From an uncultured Flavobacteriales bacterium (GTDB lineage Bacteria > Bacteroidota > Bacteroidia > Flavobacteriales_D > Sanyastnellaceae), in contig CALKGK010000005.1 of assembly GCA_938085105.1 (NCBI GenBank), forward strand, positions 1 to 64,000: DNA of 64,000 bases, written 5' to 3'. A program made the translations under genes and the position numbers. This document shows, piece by piece, positions 42,480 to 50,890 of the stretch. Positions within the stretch are counted from its first letter, which is position 1; each line of letters begins with the position of its first letter. Under the pieces are notes generated by a model. That model saw nothing but the letters and a program-made list of their open reading frames with translations, had not been told where the DNA came from and searched no databases.

Positions 42480-43946
42480 ATGCTGAAACTGTTCAACTTC
42501 CTTCTTCTATCCATTTTTTCAACCAGCGCATTATTTTCAATGGAAGCCTACTTCGATTTGAAAAAGTTTGATCTGGTGGATGGTGATTCTTATATCGAAA
42601 CACAACTTTCCTTTGTGGGAACCTCCGTTTCTTATGCAAAATTGGAAAACGGCGCGCTTTCTTCAGAGATTGAAAGTACCATCATCATCTATCAAAACGA
42701 AGAAATCCTCACCTTCCGCAAGATTGTCATCACTTCACCGGAAGTAAGTGATAGCACTTTGGTGGACTTCATGGATGTTCAGCGCTTTTCTCTTCCAGAG
42801 GGAGATTACCGCATTGAGGTAAAGCTTTTGGACCTGCACAACCCAGAACAAACAGAGCAAAGTTTGGAGCAAGAGTTCAGCATCACCTTTAAAGATACGC
42901 GAATGGAGTTTTCCGACATCATGTTGGTCAAAGCCTTCTCGAAAGCACAAGAGATGACAGAACTAACAAAAAGTGGTTACGACCTCATCCCTTACGTCTC
43001 AGATTACTATTCTTCCAACCAAAGTGTGTTGGCTTTTTATTCTGAATTGTACAGAACAGCGCCATTGTTGGAGGATTCTCTTTTTCTCCTCACCTATTAC
43101 ATTGCGAAGGAAGGAAGCACTGAGGCCATTGGCGAATTTCAAAAGCTCGAAAAGGCAAAATGCCAAGAAGTGGTTCCCATGCTTCATATGTTGGACATCA
43201 GCCAGCTCCCCACAGGTAAATACGACCTCGTTGTAGAAGCGAGAAACCGCATGAACGAAACGATGGTGAATAGAAAAATCACCTTTTCTAGAAACAACTT
43301 TTTGAACGAAGCGAACGAAGACAATGTGGCCTTGATTAACATTGATCAAACCTTTGTAGTGCAGTATGAGGATCGAGATAGTTTGGTGGAGTTCTTGAAC
43401 AGTTGTCACCCCATCTCTTCTAATTTAGAGCGCAACACCGTTCAAAACCAAATGCAAGTGGCCGACCTTGCTACCTTGCAGAAGTACTTCTTCTACTTTT
43501 GGAGCAAACGAGATGAGCGCAACCCAGAACAAGCTTGGTACGACTATCAAAAGGAAGTGAACTTTGTGAATCGGGCATATGGCACGCGAATTAAGAAAGG
43601 ATACCAAACCGATCGAGGACGCGTGTATCTTCAATATGGAGCGCCGAATACCATCGTGCAACGCTACAACCCCGTAAATGTGCTTCCCTATGAGATTTGG
43701 CATTACTACAAAATCAATCAGTTCAATAACAAGCGCTTCCTCTTTTATTCAAGAGAGTCTGTAGGTGTTGATTTTGTACTGCTGCATTCCGATATGCTTG
43801 GTGAAGTTCAAAATAACGACTGGCCAGTGGTAATGCGCACAAAAAATGTCGAAGTTAGCAGTTCGGAAAGTAGCCGAAACAGATCGAACGCTCGAGACAA
43901 TTTCTCTGGCGATGAACTTGAGGATTTGTTCTACAATCCGAGGTAG
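42480..43946 (+). CDS. GWxTD domain-containing protein
   Basis: About 488 residues from the ATG at 42480; an ATG at 42471 adds MCI. Signal-like N-terminus (MLKLFNFLLLSIFSTSALFS). The N-terminal two thirds are beta strands interrupted by a helical part (about 145-215). The GWxTD domain lies near residues 330-440 (YFFYFWSKRDERNPEQAWYD, RAYGTRIKKGYQTDRGRVYL, QYGAPNTIVQRYNPVNVLPY, EIWHYY), with GYQTDRGR in place of GWxTDRGR. These proteins are common in Bacteroidota and acidobacteria; the function is unknown. Likely envelope located. The C-terminus (SSESSRNRSNARDN) is Ser/Arg rich. Confidence 0.85.
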   Translation: MLKLFNFLLLSIFSTSALFSMEAYFDLKKFDLVDGDSYIETQLSFVGTSVSYAKLENGALSSEIESTIIIYQNEEILTFRKIVITSPEVSDSTLVDFMDVQRFSLPEGDYRIEVKLLDLHNPEQTEQSLEQEFSITFKDTRMEFSDIMLVKAFSKAQEMTELTKSGYDLIPYVSDYYSSNQSVLAFYSELYRTAPLLEDSLFLLTYYIAKEGSTEAIGEFQKLEKAKCQEVVPMLHMLDISQLPTGKYDLVVEARNRMNETMVNRKITFSRNNFLNEANEDNVALINIDQTFVVQYEDRDSLVEFLNSCHPISSNLERNTVQNQMQVADLATLQKYFFYFWSKRDERNPEQAWYDYQKEVNFVNRAYGTRIKKGYQTDRGRVYLQYGAPNTIVQRYNPVNVLPYEIWHYYKINQFNNKRFLFYSRESVGVDFVLLHSDMLGEVQNNDWPVVMRTKNVEVSSSESSRNRSNARDNFSGDELEDLFYNPR

Positions 43947-43961
43947 AAATTAAGCTTTGGA

Positions 43962-45020
43962 GTGAAAGAAACAGCAGTTGTTATTTTGAATTGGAATGGT
44001 CTGAAACACCTTCAGAACTTCCTCCCTAAGGTCCTGGAATACAGCAAAGAAACTGCCGACGTGTGGGTGATTGACAATGCCTCCACAGACACTTCAATGG
44101 ACTATATTTCGTCCCTCCCCGAAGTAAAAACCGTTCAGCTCAAGACCAATCATGGATTTTCTAAAGGCTACAATTTAGGTCTCGATCAGATTGAAGCGAA
44201 GAACTATGTTTTGCTCAATTCTGATGTTGAGGTGACAAAAAATTGGCTTTCCCCAGTGCTCAGTTACATGGATGAAGCCGATTTGGCCGCTTGTCAACCC
44301 AAAGTTTTGAGTTATCAGCAAAAAGATCACTTCGAATATGCCGGAGCCACCGGTGGATTTATTGACCGAGATGGCTTTGTTTTTTGTGCTGGAAGGATTT
44401 TTGACACTCACGAAAAAGACGAGGGTCAGTACAACACCAACAAAGAGGTATTCTGGGCATCAGGTGCTGCCTTGTTTGTTCGGGCTGAAGTCTATCATGA
44501 ATGCGGGGGACTCGATGAAGACTTCTTCGCCCACATGGAAGAAATTGATTTGTGTTGGAGGATGAAAAATCGAGGATACCGCATTGGAGCATGCGGCAAC
44601 TCAGTGGTCTATCACGTTGGTGGAGGAACCCTCAATAAAATCAACCCTTTCAAAACCTACCTCAATTTCAGAAATAACCTTTTTATGTTTCTGAAAAATG
44701 AATTTACCAAGCCCATCTTTTTTGCCATTATAAAACGCATGATCCTGGACGGCATTGCTGGAGTGCGCTTCTTAACGGAAGGTAAATTGAGCTATACCCT
44801 AGCCGTCCTTAAAGCACACTTCTCCTTTTACCGGAACGTGCCCCTCATGTGTCGAAAAAGAAAAATCGAAAGGCAAGCACGCACGCATCCAAATCGAACA
44901 GGGCGCTACACCAAGAGCATCCTTGTTTCCTACTTCTTCAAGAAGCAAAAACGCTTTAGTGATTTGAATGCTGCCGATTTCATTCAAGCTACAAAACAAA
45001 GCACCCCAGCTACAAAGTAA
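43962..45020 (+). CDS. Glycosyltransferase family 2 protein
   Basis: A 352-residue enzyme that starts at GTG (43962), chosen because the family start VVILNWNGLKHL follows at once. GT-A motifs: IDNASTDTS (about 36-44), LNSDVEV with the metal-binding Asp, and FWASGAALFVRAEVYHECGG, then DEDFFAHMEEIDLCWR, the acceptor-site block typical of rhamnosyltransferase-like GT2 enzymes. The last 80 residues are basic (CRKRKIERQARTHPNRTG) and could bind the membrane. Probably adds sugars to lipopolysaccharide or other glycans. 15 bp after the GWxTD gene, 37 bp before comEC. Confidence 0.9.
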   Translation: MKETAVVILNWNGLKHLQNFLPKVLEYSKETADVWVIDNASTDTSMDYISSLPEVKTVQLKTNHGFSKGYNLGLDQIEAKNYVLLNSDVEVTKNWLSPVLSYMDEADLAACQPKVLSYQQKDHFEYAGATGGFIDRDGFVFCAGRIFDTHEKDEGQYNTNKEVFWASGAALFVRAEVYHECGGLDEDFFAHMEEIDLCWRMKNRGYRIGACGNSVVYHVGGGTLNKINPFKTYLNFRNNLFMFLKNEFTKPIFFAIIKRMILDGIAGVRFLTEGKLSYTLAVLKAHFSFYRNVPLMCRKRKIERQARTHPNRTGRYTKSILVSYFFKKQKRFSDLNAADFIQATKQSTPATK

Positions 45021-45057
45021 TTTCCTGTCTTTGAATTAAGCTAACGATCTTGAGCGC

Positions 45058-46845
45058 ATGTGGAATAGCATGCCTTTCCTTCGATTACTAATGGTTTACC
45101 TCGCCTGGAGATTTCTAGGAGAGTGGACTTTTCTGCTTATTGCGTCTGCTTTTCTTCTTCATTCACATTTCAAAACCTTCCGAAAAAGAAACCTCATTGG
45201 AGTGATTGGCCTTTTTTTCGCCTTGTCTTGTTTTGAGGGGATTGAGCATTTGCGTCCGAAACTCCCTCCTTTTCAAGTCTTCAATGAGGAACGTGTGGAG
45301 CTGGTTTGTTTGGAGCAGCTCGAATCTGAAAGCGAATACTGGCAGCATTGGAAAGGCCGCCTTTTGGGTCAAGTTGGGAAAGGAGTATTGCTGCATTTCA
45401 AAAAAGAGAACGCGTTTTTTGTGGCCGACACCCTGGTCTTTCGTCCAAAGTGGGAATACTATGAAAATCCTGCATATCCGGGCGACTTTGATCAAAAAAA
45501 GTACATGGAAAGCAAGGGCATCTTTGCTCATAGTTTTGTGAAGGAGTACGTGCATTTGAGCGGAAAACGAACTGAATCAAATCTTCAAATTCAACTTTTC
45601 AGGCAACTCGAAGAGTACTTATCCCCATTTCCAGAGAACCTGAGTGCGCTTTATCTTGCCATGCTTACAGGAAACAAGAAAAACCTGGACACCGAGATCA
45701 AAGTTTCCTTCCAAAGTGCTGGTCTGATGCACATTCTTGCCGTTTCTGGCATGCACGTTGGTTTGCTCGCTGCTATTCCCTTGCTCCTCTTGAAACGAAT
45801 CCCAAAGCTATGGCGCACGGCCCGATACTCATTGCGAATATCTGCTACGCTGCTTGTTTGGTCGTATGCTTTCTTTACCGGACTCTCCCCTTCCATTTGT
45901 CGGGCAGCAGTGATGTTCAGTTTCTTTTTGTGGGCGCCAAACCTGCGAGGAAGACACCAAAAAGTAAATATTCTTTGTGCATCTGCATTTTTGCTTCTTC
46001 TGCTGGAGCCCAGTTGGCTGAGTAACGTGGGCTTTCAATTGTCTTACAGCGCCGTTCTCGGAATTTTCTTGTTGATGCCCATTTTCCAATCGTGGTGGAA
46101 TTGTAAATACCGTCTTTTCAAATACACCCGAGATGCCATGGCGGTTTCCCTATCAGCCCAAATAGCCACCTTGCCCCTATGTCTATATTATTTTCATCAA
46201 TTTCCGAGCTACTTTCTTTTGAGCAACTTGGTCATTGCTCCCCTACTCATTATCATCATCTATCTTCTTCTGTTGCTCATTGTACTTTGTAATGCGGGAA
46301 TTCAATTGGACTCGCTCTACCAATCAATTGAGCATCTTAGCGCATTCACCTTAACCTTGAACAAGGAGATAACAGCACTTCCAAATGCGCTCCTCACCGG
46401 TTTTCATCCAAGCATTGCAGTGGCTTGTTTGATGTACCTCTTGATTGCCATTTTTATCGCTTCAAACAAAAAAGGATTCGCTCGCCATCTTCAATTCATC
46501 ATGCTTCTTTTAGGGGGAATGTTTGCCTTGAAGCTGGATCATTATCACCAGCACAAGGAAGTACACACTTTTTCAAAAAACGGAGAAAATTATCTGCTTT
46601 TGCAAGAAGCAACAGATGCGTGTTTATTCACATCGAAGATGGATGGGTATGATTTTGAACGAACACAAAAAACGTGGCAAAAATACCACGGCGTGAATGT
46701 AATTGGAGTCTCGATATTGAAAGATACGCTTGTTTATGAGCCTTTCGAATACTGTATTAAAAACAAGAAAGTGTATTGGAGCGGTGGAATTTGGCCTTGG
46801 GCCGAAGCGTCGGATTCAGCTCTGATAAATAACGCTTCGAATTAA
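45058..46845 (+). CDS. comEC: ComEC/Rec2-family DNA uptake membrane protein
   Basis: A 595-residue inner-membrane protein. The N-terminal part has two membrane segments and a DUF4131-like OB region (about 60-165; NPAYPGDFDQKKYMESKGI). The competence domain (about 190-470) carries the typical LTGNKKNLDTEIKVSFQSAG, LMHILAVSGMHVGLLAAIPL and GLSPSICRAAVMFSFFL. Full ComEC proteins end in a metallo-beta-lactamase-like domain; here the last 110 residues (HTFSKNGENYLLLQEATDAC onward) do not show its HxHxD motif. It translocates single-stranded DNA in natural transformation. Downstream of the GT2 gene, 37 bp apart. Confidence 0.9.
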   Translation: MWNSMPFLRLLMVYLAWRFLGEWTFLLIASAFLLHSHFKTFRKRNLIGVIGLFFALSCFEGIEHLRPKLPPFQVFNEERVELVCLEQLESESEYWQHWKGRLLGQVGKGVLLHFKKENAFFVADTLVFRPKWEYYENPAYPGDFDQKKYMESKGIFAHSFVKEYVHLSGKRTESNLQIQLFRQLEEYLSPFPENLSALYLAMLTGNKKNLDTEIKVSFQSAGLMHILAVSGMHVGLLAAIPLLLLKRIPKLWRTARYSLRISATLLVWSYAFFTGLSPSICRAAVMFSFFLWAPNLRGRHQKVNILCASAFLLLLLEPSWLSNVGFQLSYSAVLGIFLLMPIFQSWWNCKYRLFKYTRDAMAVSLSAQIATLPLCLYYFHQFPSYFLLSNLVIAPLLIIIIYLLLLLIVLCNAGIQLDSLYQSIEHLSAFTLTLNKEITALPNALLTGFHPSIAVACLMYLLIAIFIASNKKGFARHLQFIMLLLGGMFALKLDHYHQHKEVHTFSKNGENYLLLQEATDACLFTSKMDGYDFERTQKTWQKYHGVNVIGVSILKDTLVYEPFEYCIKNKKVYWSGGIWPWAEASDSALINNASN

Positions 46846-47070
46846 ACAATCGACGTAAGCATCCCATTCTCGGAGTTCAATGATGGGTTGAATTCGCTCC
46901 ACTCGATTGTCTTTGGAGGAGTAGATTGCCTCTACAAAGAAGCCGTCAATTTGAAAGATACATACCACTGCCTTTTTATTGGCTAGGCGCTGAGAAATAC
47001 AGACACCATGATCCCAAAGGTAGTTGGTCATTTCATCGAGAGGCAATTGGCTGAATTCTTGAATGCTCAT
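46816..47070 (-). CDS. Conserved small protein of unknown function
   Basis: An 84-residue cytoplasmic protein: MSIQEFSQLPLDEMTNYLWD, then GVCISQR, an ICxFQIDGFFVEAIYSSKDN-like strand region and RIQPIIELREWDAYVDCLI. This layout is common for short Bacteroidota proteins of unknown role. Its last 30 bp overlap the end of comEC on the other strand. Codon use and an in-frame ATG support it as a real gene, but no function can be given. Confidence 0.68.
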   Translation of the reverse strand: MSIQEFSQLPLDEMTNYLWDHGVCISQRLANKKAVVCIFQIDGFFVEAIYSSKDNRVERIQPIIELREWDAYVDCLIRSVIYQS

Positions 47071-47147
47071 GATCGTGGGTGAAAGTTGTTCTAAATCCTT
47101 GTTCTAAAACAAGACTTTCAACCATATACGCATTCATGTTCAATAGG

Positions 47148-47525
47148 TTACGCTACCATCGGTGCAGTTTCTGCAAATAATCCACTGATAATGTGTGGAA
47201 GGTTAATGAAGTCGCGACGTTTTGAAATGAGCTTGCTCGCTCCCATGGACTTAGCTTCAAGTTCTGTAGCGGTATCGTCCATTGAAGAAAAGAAAACCAT
47301 TGGCGCTTTGATCATGCATTTTCTCATCAATTGAAGCACATCAAAACCAGTAAGTCCGCAAAGACAAATTTCGGATATCACCATATCTGTCCCTTCTGTG
47401 TTGAGATGATCCAATGCCTGCTTTCCGTTTTCAGTGAGGGTCACCTCAAAGCCGAAATCTTCCAAGTACTTCTTGATCAGTTCAGAAGTTACCTTGTCAG
47501 AATCAATGAGTAAGATTCTTTTCAT
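47148..47525 (-). CDS. Receiver-like protein with Glu at the phosphorylation site
   Basis: A 125-residue CheY-fold protein. The acidic pair is present (LLIDSDKV, Asp8 and Asp10), as are a Ser in MVFFSSMDD (Ser80) and a Lys in KLISKRRD (Lys102). The phospho-acceptor position, however, reads MVISEICLCGLTGFD, with Glu52 in place of Asp. Glu often mimics the phosphorylated state, so this is probably a pseudo-receiver fixed in one state. No output domain and no adjacent kinase. Confidence 0.85.
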   Translation of the reverse strand: MKRILLIDSDKVTSELIKKYLEDFGFEVTLTENGKQALDHLNTEGTDMVISEICLCGLTGFDVLQLMRKCMIKAPMVFFSSMDDTATELEAKSMGASKLISKRRDFINLPHIISGLFAETAPMVA

Positions 47526-47635
47526 AGTAGTTGCCGATAGTACGCTGTAAAGATGCGCGCTTTATCCCCATAGTGATGTAGGATTCTGGCGGTTAATATG
47601 GGTGGGATTTGTCCTACAAGCCTTACCTTTACTAC

Positions 47636-48496
47636 ATGAAATTGATTGAATGTCCGCGAGATGCAATGCAAGGCATCGCCCATTTTATTCCCACAGAAAA
47701 GAAGATCGAATACATCCAACTCCTTTTGAATGCTGGTTTCGATACCATTGATTTTGGAAGCTTCGTGTCTCCTAAAGCCATTCCTCAATTGGCAGATACA
47801 GCCGAGGTTCTCCGTGGCCTTGACTTGAGCAAAACCTCGTCAAAACTCTTAGCCATTGTTGCAAATACCCGAGGAGGACGAGATGCTTGTGCTTTTGAAG
47901 AAATCGATTATTTGGGCTTTCCTTTCTCCATCTCTGAGACTTTTCAGCAAAGAAATACCAATTCGAGTATTGCGGATAGCCTCATTCGAGTGGATGAAAT
48001 TCAAAACCTTTGTGTTCAAAACAAGAAAGAGCTGGTGGTCTATATTTCAATGGGCTTTGGTAACCCTTACGGAGATCCTTGGCATCCAGAAATTGCGATG
48101 GAATGGTCTGAAACCCTGCACAAGGAACTCGGCATCAAAATCTTGGCTTTGAGTGATACCATCGGTGTTTCCAACGAAGAGAACATTAGCTCACTTTTTG
48201 AGAATCTAATTCCTGCCTACCCAGAAGTCGCCTTTGGAGCACACTTGCACACCACTCCAAGTACTTGGAAAGAAAAGGTAAGCGCTGCTTACAACGCAGG
48301 CTGCAGAAGAATGGACGGAGCCATCAAAGGCTTTGGAGGATGTCCGATGGCGAGCGATGCGCTCACTGGGAATATGGCCACTGAAAATGTAATTCAATGG
48401 TTAAAAGAAGAAGGGATAGATCACGGGATCAAGGATGATGTTTTGTCGGAAGCACTGAGCATGTCCTCAACAATCATGAATACTCCTGAACACTGA
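47636..48496 (+). CDS. Hydroxymethylglutaryl-CoA lyase
   Basis: About 286 residues from the ATG at 47636 (MKLIECPRDAMQGI), which begins at the conserved ECPRD; a start at 47609 would add nine residues. It is a TIM-barrel enzyme of the HMGL-like family. Metal ligands are in CPRDAMQG (Asp) and GAHLHTTPS (two His). The catalytic cysteine loop is IKGFGGCPMASDALTGNMAT, the HMG-CoA lyase signature. It splits HMG-CoA to acetoacetate and acetyl-CoA at the end of leucine breakdown. Monocistronic. Confidence 0.93.
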   Translation: MKLIECPRDAMQGIAHFIPTEKKIEYIQLLLNAGFDTIDFGSFVSPKAIPQLADTAEVLRGLDLSKTSSKLLAIVANTRGGRDACAFEEIDYLGFPFSISETFQQRNTNSSIADSLIRVDEIQNLCVQNKKELVVYISMGFGNPYGDPWHPEIAMEWSETLHKELGIKILALSDTIGVSNEENISSLFENLIPAYPEVAFGAHLHTTPSTWKEKVSAAYNAGCRRMDGAIKGFGGCPMASDALTGNMATENVIQWLKEEGIDHGIKDDVLSEALSMSSTIMNTPEH

Positions 48497-48747
48497 TGAC
48501 CTTTCATTAAAAAATCAATACTCAGACTGCCTTCAGTTCAAACAGTGGTTAAACGTCTTGAAGGTGTATTTCTTTTGGTACAACTCAATGCACTCGAATT
48601 TTCGCAGGTTGATTCTTACTTTGGAACGTTTCACGGGTAGTTAGGTATTGGTAAGTTAGCTTCGTTTACGGCAAATGAAGCCAAATGTTACGTCTACCCC
48701 CATTAGAAAAAGAACTGAACCAAAATAGGCTCAAGGCACTTTCAATC

Positions 48748-49500
48748 TTAATGTGCGTGAATGGACAAAGCACTTAATGCAATTCCAACCAAAATCGTGA
48801 GCAATTTCAAGGCATTGAATCGATGACCATCGCTGGACTCGAAGATGATGGTGGTCGAAATGTGAAGTAGAATACCAATCAGAATACCGTTTACTGCAGA
48901 GAACAATGCCGTTGGATCACCTCCCCATTGGCTTGATTCCAAGCCGCTGTAGATAAACATCCCTAGTGGAGCCATTAAGGCAAAGACCATAAGTAAAATA
49001 AAGGAGCGACGGACGGAGTTCCCCAAACCAATAAACATGCTCATCAGTACTATTGCAATGGGCAACTTGTGGATGGCCAATCCCCACAAAAGAGCATGTC
49101 CATGGTCGTGATCGTGATGATGATGGTGGGTTCCAAGCGGCATGGCTTCAATCAAAGCGTGCAAACACAAACTGATAAAAACAGCAAGCGGAAATTTGCC
49201 TTTCTTCTCTCCTTGTTCCTTGTGCACGTGTACATGCCCGTGCTCGGCTCCTTGAGACATATACTCCAAAAGCAATTGCATCAGAAAACCACCAATGACG
49301 TACCAACCTAAATAAGGATTTCCACCCGCAAAAACTTCAGGAACCAAATGGAAAAAAATCATCCCCATGAGGTAGGCACCACTAAAGGTTAAGAGCAATT
49401 TAAATGCACCAGTGATGCGTTTACCAAACACAATGACCACCAATGCGCCCAAAACTGCAGAGAGTAAGAGGACACCCGCGTGAGTTAAAATTTCGTTCAT
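48748..49500 (-). CDS. ZIP family divalent metal transporter
   Basis: A 250-residue membrane protein with about eight hydrophobic segments. Segment TM2 has FFHLVPEVF. TM4 carries CLHALIEAMPLG, where His and Glu replace the usual HNxxDG, and TM5 reads LAIHKLPIAIVL. Between them, the loop THHHHHDHDHGH (about 124-135) and an earlier HGHVHVHKE are rich in histidine, a common metal-binding trait of ZIP transporters. Likely imports zinc or another divalent cation. Its start overlaps the methyltransferase stop by 4 bp. The 250-bp region from 48497 to 48747 has no recognised element except a weak hairpin near 48659. Confidence 0.88.
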   Translation of the reverse strand: MNEILTHAGVLLLSAVLGALVVIVFGKRITGAFKLLLTFSGAYLMGMIFFHLVPEVFAGGNPYLGWYVIGGFLMQLLLEYMSQGAEHGHVHVHKEQGEKKGKFPLAVFISLCLHALIEAMPLGTHHHHHDHDHGHALLWGLAIHKLPIAIVLMSMFIGLGNSVRRSFILLMVFALMAPLGMFIYSGLESSQWGGDPTALFSAVNGILIGILLHISTTIIFESSDGHRFNALKLLTILVGIALSALSIHAH

Positions 49501-50255
49501 TTCTTCTTTGCTACAACTAAAAATCGTGGCGAATGTTCCACAGAAAAGGCTTGGAGTTGTTGGTCGCCAAAAGTATAAATTATTTCAAAGTTAAGCTCCT
49601 TCAACCAATCGAGCATTTGCTCTGAACGAATGAACTGCACTCTTTCTTGAAAATGGTAGTCCTTTCCCTGGTCTTTAAAAGAAATGTCTTTGACTATTAT
49701 TCCTTCTTCAATCTTTCTATTGATCTTGAAAACAAGCTCTCTTCCTTCCAACACACGGAACACTTCTTCCTTTGCCACGAGATGACTTTTCACAAAATCA
49801 GCATTCAAAAAATCAATGCAGAAAACGCCATTCTCGTTCAAGTTTTTCTTCACTTCTCTCATCACCTTTTTGTTGTCTTCAACGGAGGAGAAGTAACCAA
49901 AGCTGGTAAAAAGATTGAAAATAGCGTCAAATTTCTGATCAAACTTCAAGTTTCTCATGTCCATTACTTCAAACTCGAGCCCTTGAGGAGCGTCCAATCT
50001 CGCTTCTGCAATACTGTCCGGAGCAAGGTCAACTCCCATAGTGGTGTACCCCAACTCATGCAATGTTCGGGAATGACGCCCCTTCCCACAAGCCAAGTCC
50101 AAGACCCGCTCTGCTGATTTTAATTCAGGAAGCGAACTTAAGTGATGAATAAATGCTTGAGCTTCAGACTCGTTTCGGTAATTATAGAGCAAATGGTAGT
50201 AAGGAGAATTGAACCATTCACTAAACCAAGAATCATTTTTCGTTGTTGTTGACAT
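49497..50255 (-). CDS. Class I SAM-dependent methyltransferase
   Basis: A 252-residue cytoplasmic protein. Motif I is RVLDLACGKGRHS (about 50-62), motif II TTMGVDLAPDSIAEA and motif III EVMDMRNLKFDQKFDAIFNL. This marks a methyltransferase 25/11-like fold. The substrate cannot be told; the C-terminal half contains a small beta sheet typical of small-molecule enzymes. First gene of a two-gene operon with the ZIP transporter (4-bp overlap). Confidence 0.85.
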   Translation of the reverse strand: MSTTTKNDSWFSEWFNSPYYHLLYNYRNESEAQAFIHHLSSLPELKSAERVLDLACGKGRHSRTLHELGYTTMGVDLAPDSIAEARLDAPQGLEFEVMDMRNLKFDQKFDAIFNLFTSFGYFSSVEDNKKVMREVKKNLNENGVFCIDFLNADFVKSHLVAKEEVFRVLEGRELVFKINRKIEEGIIVKDISFKDQGKDYHFQERVQFIRSEQMLDWLKELNFEIIYTFGDQQLQAFSVEHSPRFLVVAKKK

Positions 50256-50285
50256 GATATTGAGAATATTCTGACAAGAGGAAAC

Positions 50286-50315
50286 CTTGTTAAACCAAAT
50301 TCATTGCTAACTTTG
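50286..50315 (+). promoter_or_regulatory. Promoter of the siaC-like gene
   Basis: CTTG (50286-50289), an 18-nt spacer and TAACTTTG (50308-50315), a perfect -7 element. The leader before the ATG at 50437 is about 115 nt. Confidence 0.5.
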
Positions 50316-50436
50316 ATACTGCGGGAGTAAAAATAGCTTTTTGTTTCCGGCAACACGGTTTTGAGCACCTCGAATTCGAAGGTCTCTAAAAAATTGATGA
50401 ACATTAAACGCCCTTTGGCTTAATTGGCGAAGCAAT

Positions 50437-50811
50437 ATGGAAGACATTACTATCTCAGGAACCCCAAAAACTCCTACCGTTGAATTCCTTCAGGAGGAAG
50501 GTACCTTACTGATCAAAGGGAGATCAATCCCTGAAAATTCAATTGAGTTTTACAAGCCCCTGATTGACTGGATTGGAGCATATGCACAATCTCCAAAGGA
50601 AAATACGGAGGTCAGCATTAAATTGGAGTATTTCAATACTTCCTCGTCCAAATGCATCCTTGATGTTTTCAAGAAATTAGAAAGCGTAGGTAGCAGTGTG
50701 CTTATTAAATGGTACTACGAAGAAGACGATGAAGATATGTTGGAGGCTGGAGAAGACTACGATGCTATCATCAACCTTCCTTTCAAAATGATCGAAGTAG
50801 ATGAAATTTAA
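50437..50811 (+). CDS. SiaC-like regulatory phosphoprotein (DUF1987)
   Basis: A 124-residue protein of the SiaC/DUF1987 family. The conserved block EYFNTSSSKCILDVF has Thr68, which lines up with the threonine phosphorylated by SiaB in Pseudomonas SiaC. The N-terminal part (TPTVEFLQEEGTLLIKGRSI) and IPENSIEFYKPL also match the family. SiaC with the SiaB kinase and SiaA phosphatase controls c-di-GMP-linked biofilm formation in Pseudomonas. No siaA, siaB or siaD gene is visible in this window, so its partners are encoded elsewhere or differ. Monocistronic. Confidence 0.9.
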   Translation: MEDITISGTPKTPTVEFLQEEGTLLIKGRSIPENSIEFYKPLIDWIGAYAQSPKENTEVSIKLEYFNTSSSKCILDVFKKLESVGSSVLIKWYYEEDDEDMLEAGEDYDAIINLPFKMIEVDEI

Positions 50812-50856
50812 TTGGGATCAATTCATGGATTGAACTGGTCTTAAGAAAAAGATTGA

Positions 50857-50890
50857 AGGGTGTTTAATTTGTGGTTGAACACCTTTTTTT
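50857..50890. terminator. Terminator between siaC-like and ABC transporter genes
   Basis: GGTGTT-TAATTTGTGGTTG-AACACC followed by seven T residues. It lies between convergent genes and overlaps the last bases of the ABC gene. Confidence 0.7.

Noticed and set aside
48659-48681. GCTTC ... GAAGC inverted repeat, possibly the same operator as at 39340
   Set aside because: Spacing and centre differ, and it lies downstream of the ZIP gene rather than in a promoter.
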